Part shown: piece after piece, positions 1 through 7,529 of the stretch
Layout: every line of letters begins with the position of its first letter
Numbering within the stretch: the stretch's first letter is position 1
Origin: UBA7328 sp002471345
Lineage (GTDB): Bacteria; Bacteroidota; Bacteroidia; Chitinophagales; Saprospiraceae
Reading direction: 5' to 3'
Length of the DNA stretch: 22,525 nucleotides
Assembly (NCBI GenBank): GCA_964011275.1
Contig: CAXGOB010000076.1
Span: 1-22,525, forward strand
Translations under genes and position numbers: made by a program
Notes under the pieces: model-generated
Told to the model about the DNA's origin: nothing
Database searches by the model: none
Seen by the model: only the letters and a program-made list of their open reading frames with translations

Positions 1-129
1 TGGATAGATGCCATACCTCCCTTCAAATGGAAAAGTCCTAATAGTCCAAATATCTTTGATGAAGAGATGACTCGAAAACCTGCTTATATTGGTATATGGA
101 CAGCACTTAACGGGCAGCCACAACTATAG
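1..129 (+). CDS. C-terminal end of a GH10-like glycoside hydrolase (partial)
   Basis: An open frame enters from the left edge and ends at TAG 127-129, giving the last 42 residues of a protein. The tail reads WIDAIPPFKW, then NIFDEEMTRKPAYIGIWTAL. The pattern 'D-E-x-x-x-x-K-P-A-Y-x-x-[IM]-x-x-[AL]-L' is how family 10 endo-1,4-beta-xylanases usually finish: the last barrel strand and helix after the conserved Trp-containing loop. If so, the protein would be an exported or periplasmic xylanase. No catalytic residue lies in the visible part, so the family call rests on the C-terminal motif alone. No secretion domain follows the barrel. The gene is convergent with the DUF481-like gene downstream. 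Confidence 0.45.
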   Translation, partial: WIDAIPPFKWKSPNSPNIFDEEMTRKPAYIGIWTALNGQPQL

Positions 130-156
130 AACAATCTTGTAGAAAACTAAGTAGGG

Positions 157-200
157 CAAATATTTAATATTTGTGTCTAGTCCAATTACACATGGACTAG
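157..200. terminator. Pair of hairpins between convergent genes
   Basis: Two perfect inverted repeats sit side by side between the stop codons of two convergent genes. The first is CAAATATT-T-AATATTTG (157-173). The second has 8-bp arms, CTAGTCCA at 177-184 and TGGACTAG at 193-200, around an 8-base loop. Neither has a strong U-tract on either strand, so a role as a bidirectional terminator is inferred from position and stem quality. Confidence 0.4.
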
Positions 201-212
201 TGTACTAGAAAG

Positions 213-959
213 TCAAAACTTGTAATCCAAACCATTCAAGAGGTTATATGTTAAATTTGGAATTCCTTCAGGGGTTGCAGAATCATGAATAATTAAAAAT
301 CTAATGTTGACTTCAATATTTTCGTTTACAACTAATGTTAGTTCATTCTGATTAAGAACTCTGAAATCACTCCAATTTGTAATTCTTGGTTGGAAATAGG
401 TGATACTTTTGTAACTCACATCATCATATGGATCAAGATTAAATGAAAAATATGAGTTGAGTCGATTGGCACTAAGATTATCGGTTTCATCAATAATTTT
501 CTCATATTCATTCATATAAGCAATGCCAAAATGGAACTGTGCATCTTCATATTCTGTAAGTCGAAATCTAGCACCGATTCCATTCAACCATCGCTGACTT
601 ATACGAGTCAATTTGTTAAACTGTGATTGTGTAAATATTTCTAGTTCAATTTTTTCTGATAAGTCTTTATTATATCTCAAATGAGCAAAACCATTATTAG
701 AAAAACTTTCTCCCTCGCCTTTTACTAAAGAGTATTGGCCAAAAAGCATGATTCTCTGTTTCGGCCAAAAATAAGTCAAACGGCCACCATTCGATATGGA
801 CACTAAATTTTTAGTTGTCTTTTGAATAGACAAATTGAGACTTATAGACCCTTCAATTCCACTAGAGTCAGAATGAATATGTCGATGCTCTGCTATTATA
901 ATCTGTGCAGAAAGAGATTGAGTGAAAAAGAACAAAAATAGATATGCGAAGCGGAACAT
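213..959 (-). CDS. DUF481-type outer-membrane beta-barrel protein
   Basis: The frame can be extended to 1022, but the ATG at 957-959 is the better start. It is followed directly by a textbook signal peptide (MFRFAYLFLFFFTQSLSA, cleavage before Q), giving 248 residues. The rest is alternating polar/aromatic beta strands with turns, as in a small outer-membrane barrel. The stretch 'FTQSQFNKLTRISQRWLNGIGARFRL' (quoted in two parts: FTQSQFNKLTRIS and QRWLNGIGARFRL) matches the conserved core of the DUF481/YdiY family, where a strand-turn-strand carries Q-x-x-[YF]-[ND] and a Gly-rich strand. The last residue is Phe, which is usual for barrels inserted by the BAM complex. The role of the family is unknown. 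The gene stands alone on its strand and converges with the GH10-like gene. Confidence 0.7.
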   Translation of the reverse strand: MFRFAYLFLFFFTQSLSAQIIIAEHRHIHSDSSGIEGSISLNLSIQKTTKNLVSISNGGRLTYFWPKQRIMLFGQYSLVKGEGESFSNNGFAHLRYNKDLSEKIELEIFTQSQFNKLTRISQRWLNGIGARFRLTEYEDAQFHFGIAYMNEYEKIIDETDNLSANRLNSYFSFNLDPYDDVSYKSITYFQPRITNWSDFRVLNQNELTLVVNENIEVNIRFLIIHDSATPEGIPNLTYNLLNGLDYKF

Positions 960-1248
960 TAGGCATACCTTATAATCATATAAGCATGATACATAATATT
1001 TAAAAATTATGTTTATTAACATTTTATATAAATATAACAGACTAATCTACGGTCTTAAAAAGTCATTAGTTTGATGTTATGAGATTTTAGAGATAATGTA
1101 TAGAGTGAATCTAGAATGCTGATTCTACATTTATAAACTGGAAAGCTTCAATAATTACAAATACTCAGTTCAAATAAATACCATTAGGTCAAAACTAAAA
1201 GTCACCAAGATTGAGAACCAAATTATATTTTAGGTGAATTTTGTATTT
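960..1248. other. Intergenic region upstream of two divergent genes
   Basis: This AT-rich stretch of about 290 bases separates the DUF481-like gene (leftward) from padR (rightward). No open frame of note is seen. One small perfect inverted repeat, TAGAAT-GCTG-ATTCTA, lies at 1112-1127. It is too short to assign. The promoter of the leftward gene should be here, but no convincing TAnnTTTG box was found for it. Confidence 0.5.
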
Positions 1249-1288
1249 TAGTACGAATCATACTATATTAGTAATACGTTTCGTACTA
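1249..1288. promoter_or_regulatory. Dyad operator at the padR start, probable autoregulation site
   Basis: Perfect 9-bp arms TAGTACGAA (1249-1257) and TTCGTACTA (1280-1288) are centred 31 bp apart, about three helical turns. Between them lies a second perfect dyad, TACTA-TAT-TAGTA (1261-1273), so most of the 40-bp element is near-palindromic. A TACGTTTC box (1275-1282), one base from the Bacteroidota -7 consensus TAnnTTTG, is embedded in it. The right arm ends 4 bases before the padR ATG. PadR dimers commonly bind such long dyads and repress their own promoter. Binding here is inferred. Confidence 0.6.
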
Positions 1289-1292
1289 TACT

Positions 1293-1844
1293 ATGAAAAA
1301 AACAACTCCAAAAAAACCGACATCATTAGACTTTGCAATACTTGGATTAGTCTCTCATCAACCCCTCTCTGGTTATGGCATTCGCAAAATATTCGAGACG
1401 ACTGAAATGGGCAATTTTGGTACAAGTCCTGGAACTATTTACCCAGCCTTGAAAAGAATGCAAAAGTTAATGTTAGTAGAAAACCTTACTTCAAAAACTG
1501 ACAACAAAAACAAATTTCACATAACTATTAAAGGAAAAGAATTATTGCAAAATTGGCTTGTACGACCTTTGGAAATGATAGATGTTTCACGAAAAAGAGA
1601 AGAGATAATTCTACGGTTTGCTTTTATGGATAAGTATTCAAGTCAAAAACAAAAACTTGTTTTTTTAGAATCATTTCACGACCTATTGACAATATACATT
1701 AAACAACTTCTGGATTATCACAAGGCAGAAAACTTGCAAATGCCTCTTCACGGTAGACTTTCATTTGAACATGGGATTGAATCATATAAGGCGACTTTGA
1801 AATGGTGTAAAAAAACATTGTTAGTAATTAAAAAAATGACTTAA
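1293..1844 (+). CDS. PadR family winged-helix transcriptional regulator
   Basis: The product has 183 residues. The N-terminal half (about 12-90) is the PadR winged helix: 'AILGLVSHQPLSGYGIRK' is the typical first helix and turn, 'SPGTIYPALKRMQKLMLVE' the recognition helix, and 'ITIKGKELLQNWL' the wing and following helix. The C-terminal half is helical, matching the dimerisation domain of the PadR/AphA type. PadR proteins are usually repressors whose ligand is a phenolic, a drug or another small hydrophobic compound. The next gene starts one base after the stop, so the two are co-transcribed, and the membrane protein is the likely target or partner. The dyad overlapping the start region points to autoregulation. 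No ligand can be named from the sequence. Confidence 0.9.
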   Translation: MKKTTPKKPTSLDFAILGLVSHQPLSGYGIRKIFETTEMGNFGTSPGTIYPALKRMQKLMLVENLTSKTDNKNKFHITIKGKELLQNWLVRPLEMIDVSRKREEIILRFAFMDKYSSQKQKLVFLESFHDLLTIYIKQLLDYHKAENLQMPLHGRLSFEHGIESYKATLKWCKKTLLVIKKMT

Positions 1845-1845
1845 A

Positions 1846-2661
1846 ATGAAATCAAAGATTCTATTCAATTCGCTACTTGGAGCATTTCTTTTGATATTGA
1901 TTTCTTTCATCATACAAGGAATGAGCAAGAGTATGATGTATTATTTATGGGCAATTCCTGCTAATTTTTTGGTGGCGTCTATTCTAGGGTACTATATTCT
2001 TGTGTCTAATCTCAAGAAATTTAGTCTATGCATTTCGGTATTCATTATCTACTTCATTATCGGACATTTTAATATTCTAATCGAAGCATGGATATTTAAT
2101 GTAACTGATCGACCACAGACAACTAACCAAATAATCAGTGGTTTTATCACTGCAGCTATCTTTTCTCCTATCTATATCCTTTTATATAAAAATTCTCGTC
2201 AATATTTATTTAATATCAGTCATGTTCATCGATCTGTTTTGAGTTGGCTATGGAGAATTATACTGGCTGATATCGTGTATTTATTTTTATACATCCTAGC
2301 CGGTTTTACGCTTCAATTTGTCTATCCACAACTCATAGAGTTTTATGATGGGAAACTTCCTTCAATTAGTATTATGATTCAAACCCAAGTATTTGTAAGA
2401 GCATTACTTTTTATCGCTGTAGCGTTCCTGATTCTACGCACTACTAATACTAATTTTATCAAAAGTGCCGTACTTGTTGGTTTAATTTTCTCTATTCTCG
2501 GCGGTATTAGTCCTTTGTTACCGCCTAATGAACTAATGCCACAGAATATAAGAATTGCACATGGAGTCGAAGTTTCAATTTCAAACTTCCTTTATGGTAT
2601 AATTCTAGTTTACATATTATGGCAAAAAAAAGAGGAAAGTAAAAAGACAAAAATGCATTAA
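1846..2661 (+). CDS. PadR-linked multi-pass inner-membrane protein of unknown function
   Basis: The product has 271 residues. The ATG lies one base past the padR stop, so translation is probably coupled. About eight hydrophobic segments can be seen, near residues 8-26, 34-52, 60-80, 100-118, 136-158, 182-200, 206-228 and 245-260. A short basic tail ends the protein (KKEESKKTKMH). No ATP-binding, transporter or enzyme signature was recognised. The arrangement of a PadR repressor plus a membrane protein is common for efflux or stress-response cassettes in Bacillota and Bacteroidota. That would suggest a role in handling whatever ligand PadR senses, but this is inference from context only. Confidence 0.75.
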   Translation: MKSKILFNSLLGAFLLILISFIIQGMSKSMMYYLWAIPANFLVASILGYYILVSNLKKFSLCISVFIIYFIIGHFNILIEAWIFNVTDRPQTTNQIISGFITAAIFSPIYILLYKNSRQYLFNISHVHRSVLSWLWRIILADIVYLFLYILAGFTLQFVYPQLIEFYDGKLPSISIMIQTQVFVRALLFIAVAFLILRTTNTNFIKSAVLVGLIFSILGGISPLLPPNELMPQNIRIAHGVEVSISNFLYGIILVYILWQKKEESKKTKMH

Positions 2662-2807
2662 TTATCTATATGAAAAAGATACAAATGCATACACTATTCG
2701 CCCCCTAAGTAAAATGATTAGATGTTAAAACGATCATTATCTTTAAGGCGCAGTTCTTGCTTTACCTGTACGAAATCATTTGCCTTAAGGAAAAAGATCA
2801 AAACCTT

Positions 2808-3626
2808 ATGAAAACATTTATCTCCATTCTCTTCATACTTTTCACATGGTATAGTTCCCTTGCTCAGTCTCTGCCAAACATGATCAGCCTTTCTGACATA
2901 CAGCTCAAAATGAACGCTCCTATAGATTCAGGTGATAAATACATCACACTGAAAAACAATGGCGGCATAGACAATCTAAAGAACGATCCTGTCAGGTCAG
3001 AATACTCATTCGAAGCCGAGGAGATGATTTATGCATTGCCTCAAATGGATGGCGACTATCATTTGTATATAGAAGGACATAGTAGAACTCCAGATTTAGA
3101 AGTAGACATATTTATTTTAACTGACCCACAGGATGCATCTTCTGCTATACTTTGGATGAATGGAACAGGTGCTAAAGCTCTTTTGCAAGCTAAAAGTGAC
3201 GAACGGTATTACGCAGTTGTAGATGGGTTTAAAAATATAACTGCCGAGTTAAAATTTGCTGTTGTTCCAGCTCCTGCTTTACCAACATTTTGTAATACAC
3301 AAAGTCAAATAATTGATTTAAACACTTATCTCACTATGGGACCTTCAGTCCTAGGTGATAGTTGGGCCAGAATAAATGGTACAGGAGGAAGTTTAGATAT
3401 GATTTCGGGAATTTTCACTTCTATTCCCGGCACTACTACCTCTACTTTTCAGCTCAAAAGAAATAATGCTACGCCCCCAATAGCCACCACAGAGGACGTA
3501 ACTATTGTCTTCCAGCACTGCAATCTCGTCCCTACAATGAGTCAATGGGGATTGGTTTCCTTGAGTCTTGTACTTATGATAGTTGGAGTTGTAGCACTTG
3601 GTTTTGGGAAAAGAATGACTTATTAA
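2808..3626 (+). CDS. Secreted protein with IPTL-CTERM sorting tail
   Basis: The frame is open from 2757, but the ATG at 2808 begins a clear signal peptide (MKTFISILFILFTWYSSLAQ), so the product is 272 residues. An AAGG lies about 18 bases upstream. The middle shows no recognised domain and looks beta-rich, with a Cys pair (FCNTQ and FQHCN). The C-terminus from about residue 242 reads PTMSQWG, then a hydrophobic helix, then GFGKR. This is the tripartite form (motif, membrane helix, basic residues) of the IPTL-CTERM signal, whose known processing enzymes are exosortase-like transpeptidases (XrtH type in Proteobacteria). No exosortase is encoded in this window, so the sorting enzyme must lie elsewhere. 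The gene is flanked by unrelated same-strand genes, with about 145 bases upstream and 107 downstream. Confidence 0.75.
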   Translation: MKTFISILFILFTWYSSLAQSLPNMISLSDIQLKMNAPIDSGDKYITLKNNGGIDNLKNDPVRSEYSFEAEEMIYALPQMDGDYHLYIEGHSRTPDLEVDIFILTDPQDASSAILWMNGTGAKALLQAKSDERYYAVVDGFKNITAELKFAVVPAPALPTFCNTQSQIIDLNTYLTMGPSVLGDSWARINGTGGSLDMISGIFTSIPGTTTSTFQLKRNNATPPIATTEDVTIVFQHCNLVPTMSQWGLVSLSLVLMIVGVVALGFGKRMTY

Positions 3627-3733
3627 TTTCTACTTTCAATACATTTCTAATCCTACTTTTTGCATTTATTGTCCATGATTCAAAGTCATTTATTCTTTGA
3701 CATTCATTACATTTAGAGTAGAGAAATCAATCT

Positions 3734-6031
3734 ATGGCAAGAAAGAAAATCAATCCAATTGGTGCAATCAGACTCACTGGCATAGAAACCAATAAACCTC
3801 CTAATTATGCTGCTGGAATAGCTGGCATACAAAAAGCAGTAGAACATACTACTCAACAAATGGGAGCGCTGAGGGCATTTAAGGCCTTAAATAAACTCAA
3901 TCAAAAGCATGGGATTGACTGTCCTGGATGTGCATGGCCAGATCCTGATGATAAAAGATCAGTCCTAGGAGAATATTGCGAAAATGGAGCTAAAGCCTTG
4001 GCTGAAGAGGCCACATTATCAAAAGTAGATGTAGACTTTTTTACCAATTATAGTGTATCAGAACTTTCTGAATGGACTGATTATCAATTGGGTAAAGCTG
4101 GCAGACTGACTCAACCCATGATTCTAAAACCGAATTCTGATTACTATGAACCAATAAGTTGGGATACAGCCTATGAAACCATAGCAAAAGAAATAAATGC
4201 GCTTTCTGATCCCAATGAGGCCGTTTTTTATACTTCAGGGAGGTCTAGTAATGAGGCCGCATTCTTATATGCACTATTTGCTAGAGCATTGGGCACTAAT
4301 AACTTACCAGACTGCTCTAACATGTGTCATGAATCCAGTGGCTATGCCCTCAAAGAAACAGTAGGAATTGGTAAAGGATCTGTAACTCTAAATGATTTTG
4401 AGAAAGCAGAAGTCATCATCGTGATTGGACAAAATCCTGGCACTAATCATCCACGTATGTTGAGTGCCCTTGCTGATTGCAAGAAGAATGGAGGAAGAAT
4501 TATAAGTATCAATCCACTTAATGAAGCAGGTCTCAAAAGGTTTGTGAATCCACAGAAACCCATGGATTATCTTAAAAGAGGCACCTCACTTGCTGATTTG
4601 CACCTACCTGTAAAAATCAATCAAGACGTTGCTTTGCTAAAAGCAATATCAAAGGAATTAATCCATCTTGATGTTGAAAAAAATAATATTCTAGATCATA
4701 AATTCATTAGCGAAAAGACTGTGGGTTATGATACCCTCAAGAAAGATTTAGAAAAGTACGAAACAGCAGATTTACTAGAGCGGGCAGGAATATCCTTTCA
4801 AGATTTCCTAAAAGCAGTAAAGATTATTGCTCCAAAAAAGAAAATCATCATCTGCTGGGCAATGGGACTTACCCAACATAAAAATGCTGTAGATAATATT
4901 AGAGAAGTCGTAAATCTCCTTTTACTCAAAGGTAGCATTGGAAAGGACGGGTCTGGGACTTGCCCTGTACGAGGCCACAGCAATGTCCAAGGTGACCGGA
5001 CTGTAGGAATCATGACAAAGCCGAGTAGCTTATTGAATGATAAACTGAAAAGAACTTTTGATATTAATCCACCTGTTCATGCAGGTTTAGATACTGTAGG
5101 ATGTATCAAAGCCATGCATGAGGGTAAAGCAAAAGTGTTTGTTTCCCTTGGAGGAAATTTTGTTTCTGCTGCATCAGATACCAATTATACTTCCTCGGCT
5201 CTACAGAATACCAACCTGACTGTAAGCGTAAGTACCAAACTGAATAGGACTCATACTTGTGCAGGAAAGACGTCTATCATTCTTCCTACTTTAGGAAGGT
5301 CAGAGCTAGATGTTAAAAATGGAAAAAAACGCTTTGTAACTGTTGAAAACAGTATGGGAAAAGTGCATGCTTCTTCTGGCGTGTTAGATCCAGCATCTGC
5401 TCAACTTCTGAGTGAACCAGAAATCATTTGTGGATTAGCTTCAGCAGTACTTGGGAAAAAAACCCAAATTCCATGGAACACATATGCTGATGATTATAAT
5501 CAGATCAGGAATAAAATAGAAGAAATAGTCAGCGGTTTTGATCAGTATAATAAGAAAACTATTGAGTCTAAAAATGGTTTTTATCTTCCTAATAATGCTC
5601 GAGAAGGTGACTTCAGCAATATGCCGGATGGAAAGGCTCGATTTTCAATTTGTCCCCTACCCGAGCACAGGACTGAATCTAATGAATTCTTGCTTATGAC
5701 CATCCGATCTCATGATCAATTCAATACGACTATTTATGGCCTGGATGACCGTTATAGGGGCATACGTAATGAAAGAAGGGTACTTTTTATGAATAAATCT
5801 GATATGGATAGGAATCAATTAGATCATTTGGATTTTGTAGATATTACCAGTCATTATCAAGGAATAGAAAGAAAAGCTGAACTATTTCATGTCATAGAAT
5901 ATGACATTCCTAAAGGTAATCTTGCGGCGTATTTTCCTGAAACAAATGTGCTAGTTCCTATTGATGAATATGCTGATGAAAGTAGAACTCCTATTTCTAA
6001 GTCTATCAAAGTAAAAATAGTAAAAAGGTGA
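3734..6031 (+). CDS. FdhF/YdeP family molybdopterin-dependent oxidoreductase
   Basis: The product has 765 residues, the usual length for this formate-dehydrogenase-like family. Near the N-terminus is C63-P-G-C66 followed by C82-E-N-G-A-K, the hallmark of YdeP-type proteins. 'SNMCHESSG' places C198-H199 where FdhF has its selenocysteine-His pair, so C198 is the probable molybdenum ligand. 'VIGQNPGTNHPR', 'GRIISINP', and 'GTCPVRGHSNVQGDR' are molybdopterin-dinucleotide binding motifs, and the C-terminal 130 residues (from 'LMTIRSHDQFNTTIYG') form the MopB_CT-like domain. There is no twin-arginine signal, so it is cytoplasmic. The substrate of this family is not settled. E. coli YdeP contributes to acid resistance. 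No FdhD, electron-carrier subunit or molybdopterin gene is nearby. A HisC-like aminotransferase follows after 45 bases. Confidence 0.88.
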   Translation: MARKKINPIGAIRLTGIETNKPPNYAAGIAGIQKAVEHTTQQMGALRAFKALNKLNQKHGIDCPGCAWPDPDDKRSVLGEYCENGAKALAEEATLSKVDVDFFTNYSVSELSEWTDYQLGKAGRLTQPMILKPNSDYYEPISWDTAYETIAKEINALSDPNEAVFYTSGRSSNEAAFLYALFARALGTNNLPDCSNMCHESSGYALKETVGIGKGSVTLNDFEKAEVIIVIGQNPGTNHPRMLSALADCKKNGGRIISINPLNEAGLKRFVNPQKPMDYLKRGTSLADLHLPVKINQDVALLKAISKELIHLDVEKNNILDHKFISEKTVGYDTLKKDLEKYETADLLERAGISFQDFLKAVKIIAPKKKIIICWAMGLTQHKNAVDNIREVVNLLLLKGSIGKDGSGTCPVRGHSNVQGDRTVGIMTKPSSLLNDKLKRTFDINPPVHAGLDTVGCIKAMHEGKAKVFVSLGGNFVSAASDTNYTSSALQNTNLTVSVSTKLNRTHTCAGKTSIILPTLGRSELDVKNGKKRFVTVENSMGKVHASSGVLDPASAQLLSEPEIICGLASAVLGKKTQIPWNTYADDYNQIRNKIEEIVSGFDQYNKKTIESKNGFYLPNNAREGDFSNMPDGKARFSICPLPEHRTESNEFLLMTIRSHDQFNTTIYGLDDRYRGIRNERRVLFMNKSDMDRNQLDHLDFVDITSHYQGIERKAELFHVIEYDIPKGNLAAYFPETNVLVPIDEYADESRTPISKSIKVKIVKR

Positions 6032-6076
6032 TTCAATTTTGTTACATATGCATCAATATAATTGTAAGTTTACTTG

Positions 6077-7171
6077 ATGAATGAAAGGAAGGTGATATCT
6101 GAACACTTCAAGCCTTATGTACACTCCAAAAATGCATATAAAGGTGGAAGACCCGCACCTAAAGGGTTAAAATCTTACAAATTATCTTCAAATGAAAATG
6201 CCCTAGGGACTTCTCCTAAAGTCAAACAGATAATTCACAATTCGGACAACTTCAATATATATCCTGACAATACAGATGAAAAGTTGAGAATAGCTCTGAG
6301 TATTCATCATGATAATATCTTACATCCAGATCAATTTATCTGCGGTAATAGTGGCAGTGAAGTACTAGAAATGGCCATTCGAGCATTTATCAATGAGGGA
6401 GATGAAGTGATACTTTCTAATCCTTGCTTTCTGCCCTACCATACATTCAGTACCAGAGCTGGAGCAAAAATTGTGGATGTACCTCTTCATGGTGATCAAT
6501 ATCAATTAGATGTTGATGGCATCGTCAGAGCCATATCAAATCGGACCAGGATTATCTTTCTTACCAGTCCAAATAACCCTACTGGCACTATTATAACAAG
6601 TCGCCAAATTGATGCTCTTTTAAGTCAAACACCTTCAGACGTACTGATTGTATATGATGAGGTCTATTATCAATATTCTGATAGTGAAGAATATAAAACT
6701 GCTTTGACATATGTGAAAAAGGGACATAACATTCTAGCAATCAACAGTTTTTCTAAAGCCTTTGGAATGGCAAGCCTTAGACTAGGATATGGATATACAA
6801 CCCCTGAAATAGCCAACTATTTAAGACTCTTTCAGCGACCATTTTTAATCAACAAGCTAACAGTTGCTGCTGGCTTAGCGGCACTTTCTGACAAAGAGTT
6901 TATTAATATCACTATAAAACATAATCTAAATCAGAGAGAATATTTAGAAAGTGAATTTGAGAGACTAGGAATCAACTATACTCCTACTCAGGGAAATTTC
7001 CATCTCATACATTCCCCGATTCCAACTAATGAACTTGTGGACACATTGTATGATCAAGGTGTAATGGTGAGAGATGTAGGCAGTTTTGGAGCTCCAGGGA
7101 AAGTGAGAATTACTATTGGGACTGACGAAGGAAATAGGGCTTTAGTGAAGGCATTAGAGAAAATCTTATAA
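6077..7171 (+). CDS. HisC-like PLP-dependent aminotransferase (class I/II fold)
   Basis: The ATG at 6077 is chosen over the in-frame TTG at 6074, giving 364 residues, typical for histidinol-phosphate aminotransferases. Visible hallmarks are 'LSSNENALGTSPKV' at the N-terminus, 'GNSGSEVLE' (cofactor phosphate region), 'SPNNPTGT', 'YDEVYYQY' with the PLP-ring Asp at about 194, 'SFSKAFGMASLRLGY' with the Schiff-base Lys at about 227, and a C-terminal 'VRITIGT' holding the carboxylate-binding Arg. It would transfer an amino group from glutamate to an oxo acid or to imidazole-acetol phosphate. No other histidine gene is present, so a true hisC role is doubtful; many HisC-like enzymes act on aromatic or other amino acids. 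Its likely co-transcription with the YdeP-type oxidoreductase suggests a linked function, not an identified one. Confidence 0.85.
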   Translation: MNERKVISEHFKPYVHSKNAYKGGRPAPKGLKSYKLSSNENALGTSPKVKQIIHNSDNFNIYPDNTDEKLRIALSIHHDNILHPDQFICGNSGSEVLEMAIRAFINEGDEVILSNPCFLPYHTFSTRAGAKIVDVPLHGDQYQLDVDGIVRAISNRTRIIFLTSPNNPTGTIITSRQIDALLSQTPSDVLIVYDEVYYQYSDSEEYKTALTYVKKGHNILAINSFSKAFGMASLRLGYGYTTPEIANYLRLFQRPFLINKLTVAAGLAALSDKEFINITIKHNLNQREYLESEFERLGINYTPTQGNFHLIHSPIPTNELVDTLYDQGVMVRDVGSFGAPGKVRITIGTDEGNRALVKALEKIL

Positions 7172-7529
7172 GATGTAACTTACAAACCGAGTTTATAAAT
7201 CTGAGACAGTGATACAGGTAATTTGGGATACAAGTTATCATTGCTGTCCATTCACTTTATATTCTAACTGAAATCAACTTGGATTAGAAACGGAAAAAGC
7301 AATAAAATTCACACCCTTACGCTGTGAGCAGCCACAAAATCAATTATAACCAAAAAAAATCCAATACTAATAAACCCCACTAAATCTGAGTTGAAACTAC
7401 CAAACGAACTGACGAATAAGCAGGAATTGACACTTATATTTTTTCAGAAGCAGTGAGCTCTCTACCTACTTGAAAGGCACGCCTTTTCAAGCCAGGTTCA
7501 AATTGAGTTAGCCCGAAGCTCAACTAACT
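7172..7529. other. Intergenic region between convergent genes
   Basis: About 358 bases lie between the aminotransferase and the tail-fibre cluster, whose genes converge here. No supported gene is seen. The right end holds two stem-loops: CTTGAAAGG (7469-7477) with CCTTTTCAAG (7482-7491), one base bulged, and the hairpin at 7506-7525 listed separately. A stretch of the left part is A-rich. The region is a plausible place for terminators of both convergent units. Confidence 0.5.
7506..7525 (-). terminator. Hairpin just downstream of the tail-fibre gene
   Basis: Read on the minus strand, AGTTgAGC-TTCGG-GCTAACT forms a stem with one bulged G and a UUCGG-like loop, starting four bases after the stop codon at 7530-7532. 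The U-rich tail is weak (CAATTTG). A terminator role is inferred from its position at the end of the cluster. Confidence 0.4.

Noticed and set aside
4798..5013. Open frames on the strand opposite the oxidoreductase, fibre and giant genes, such as 4798-5013, 8514-8699, 9388-9654 and 17543-17776.
   Set aside because: They lie wholly inside strongly supported genes, have no recognisable domains or starts, and are opposite-strand shadows.
7451..7515. Stretch resembling part of a tRNA, with an anticodon-loop-like CTTGAAA and a TPsiC-like GGTTCAAAT.
   Set aside because: The arms beside CTTGAAA and GGTTCAAAT do not pair as an anticodon stem or a T stem, there is no acceptor stem or CCA, and the region is better explained by the simple hairpins listed.
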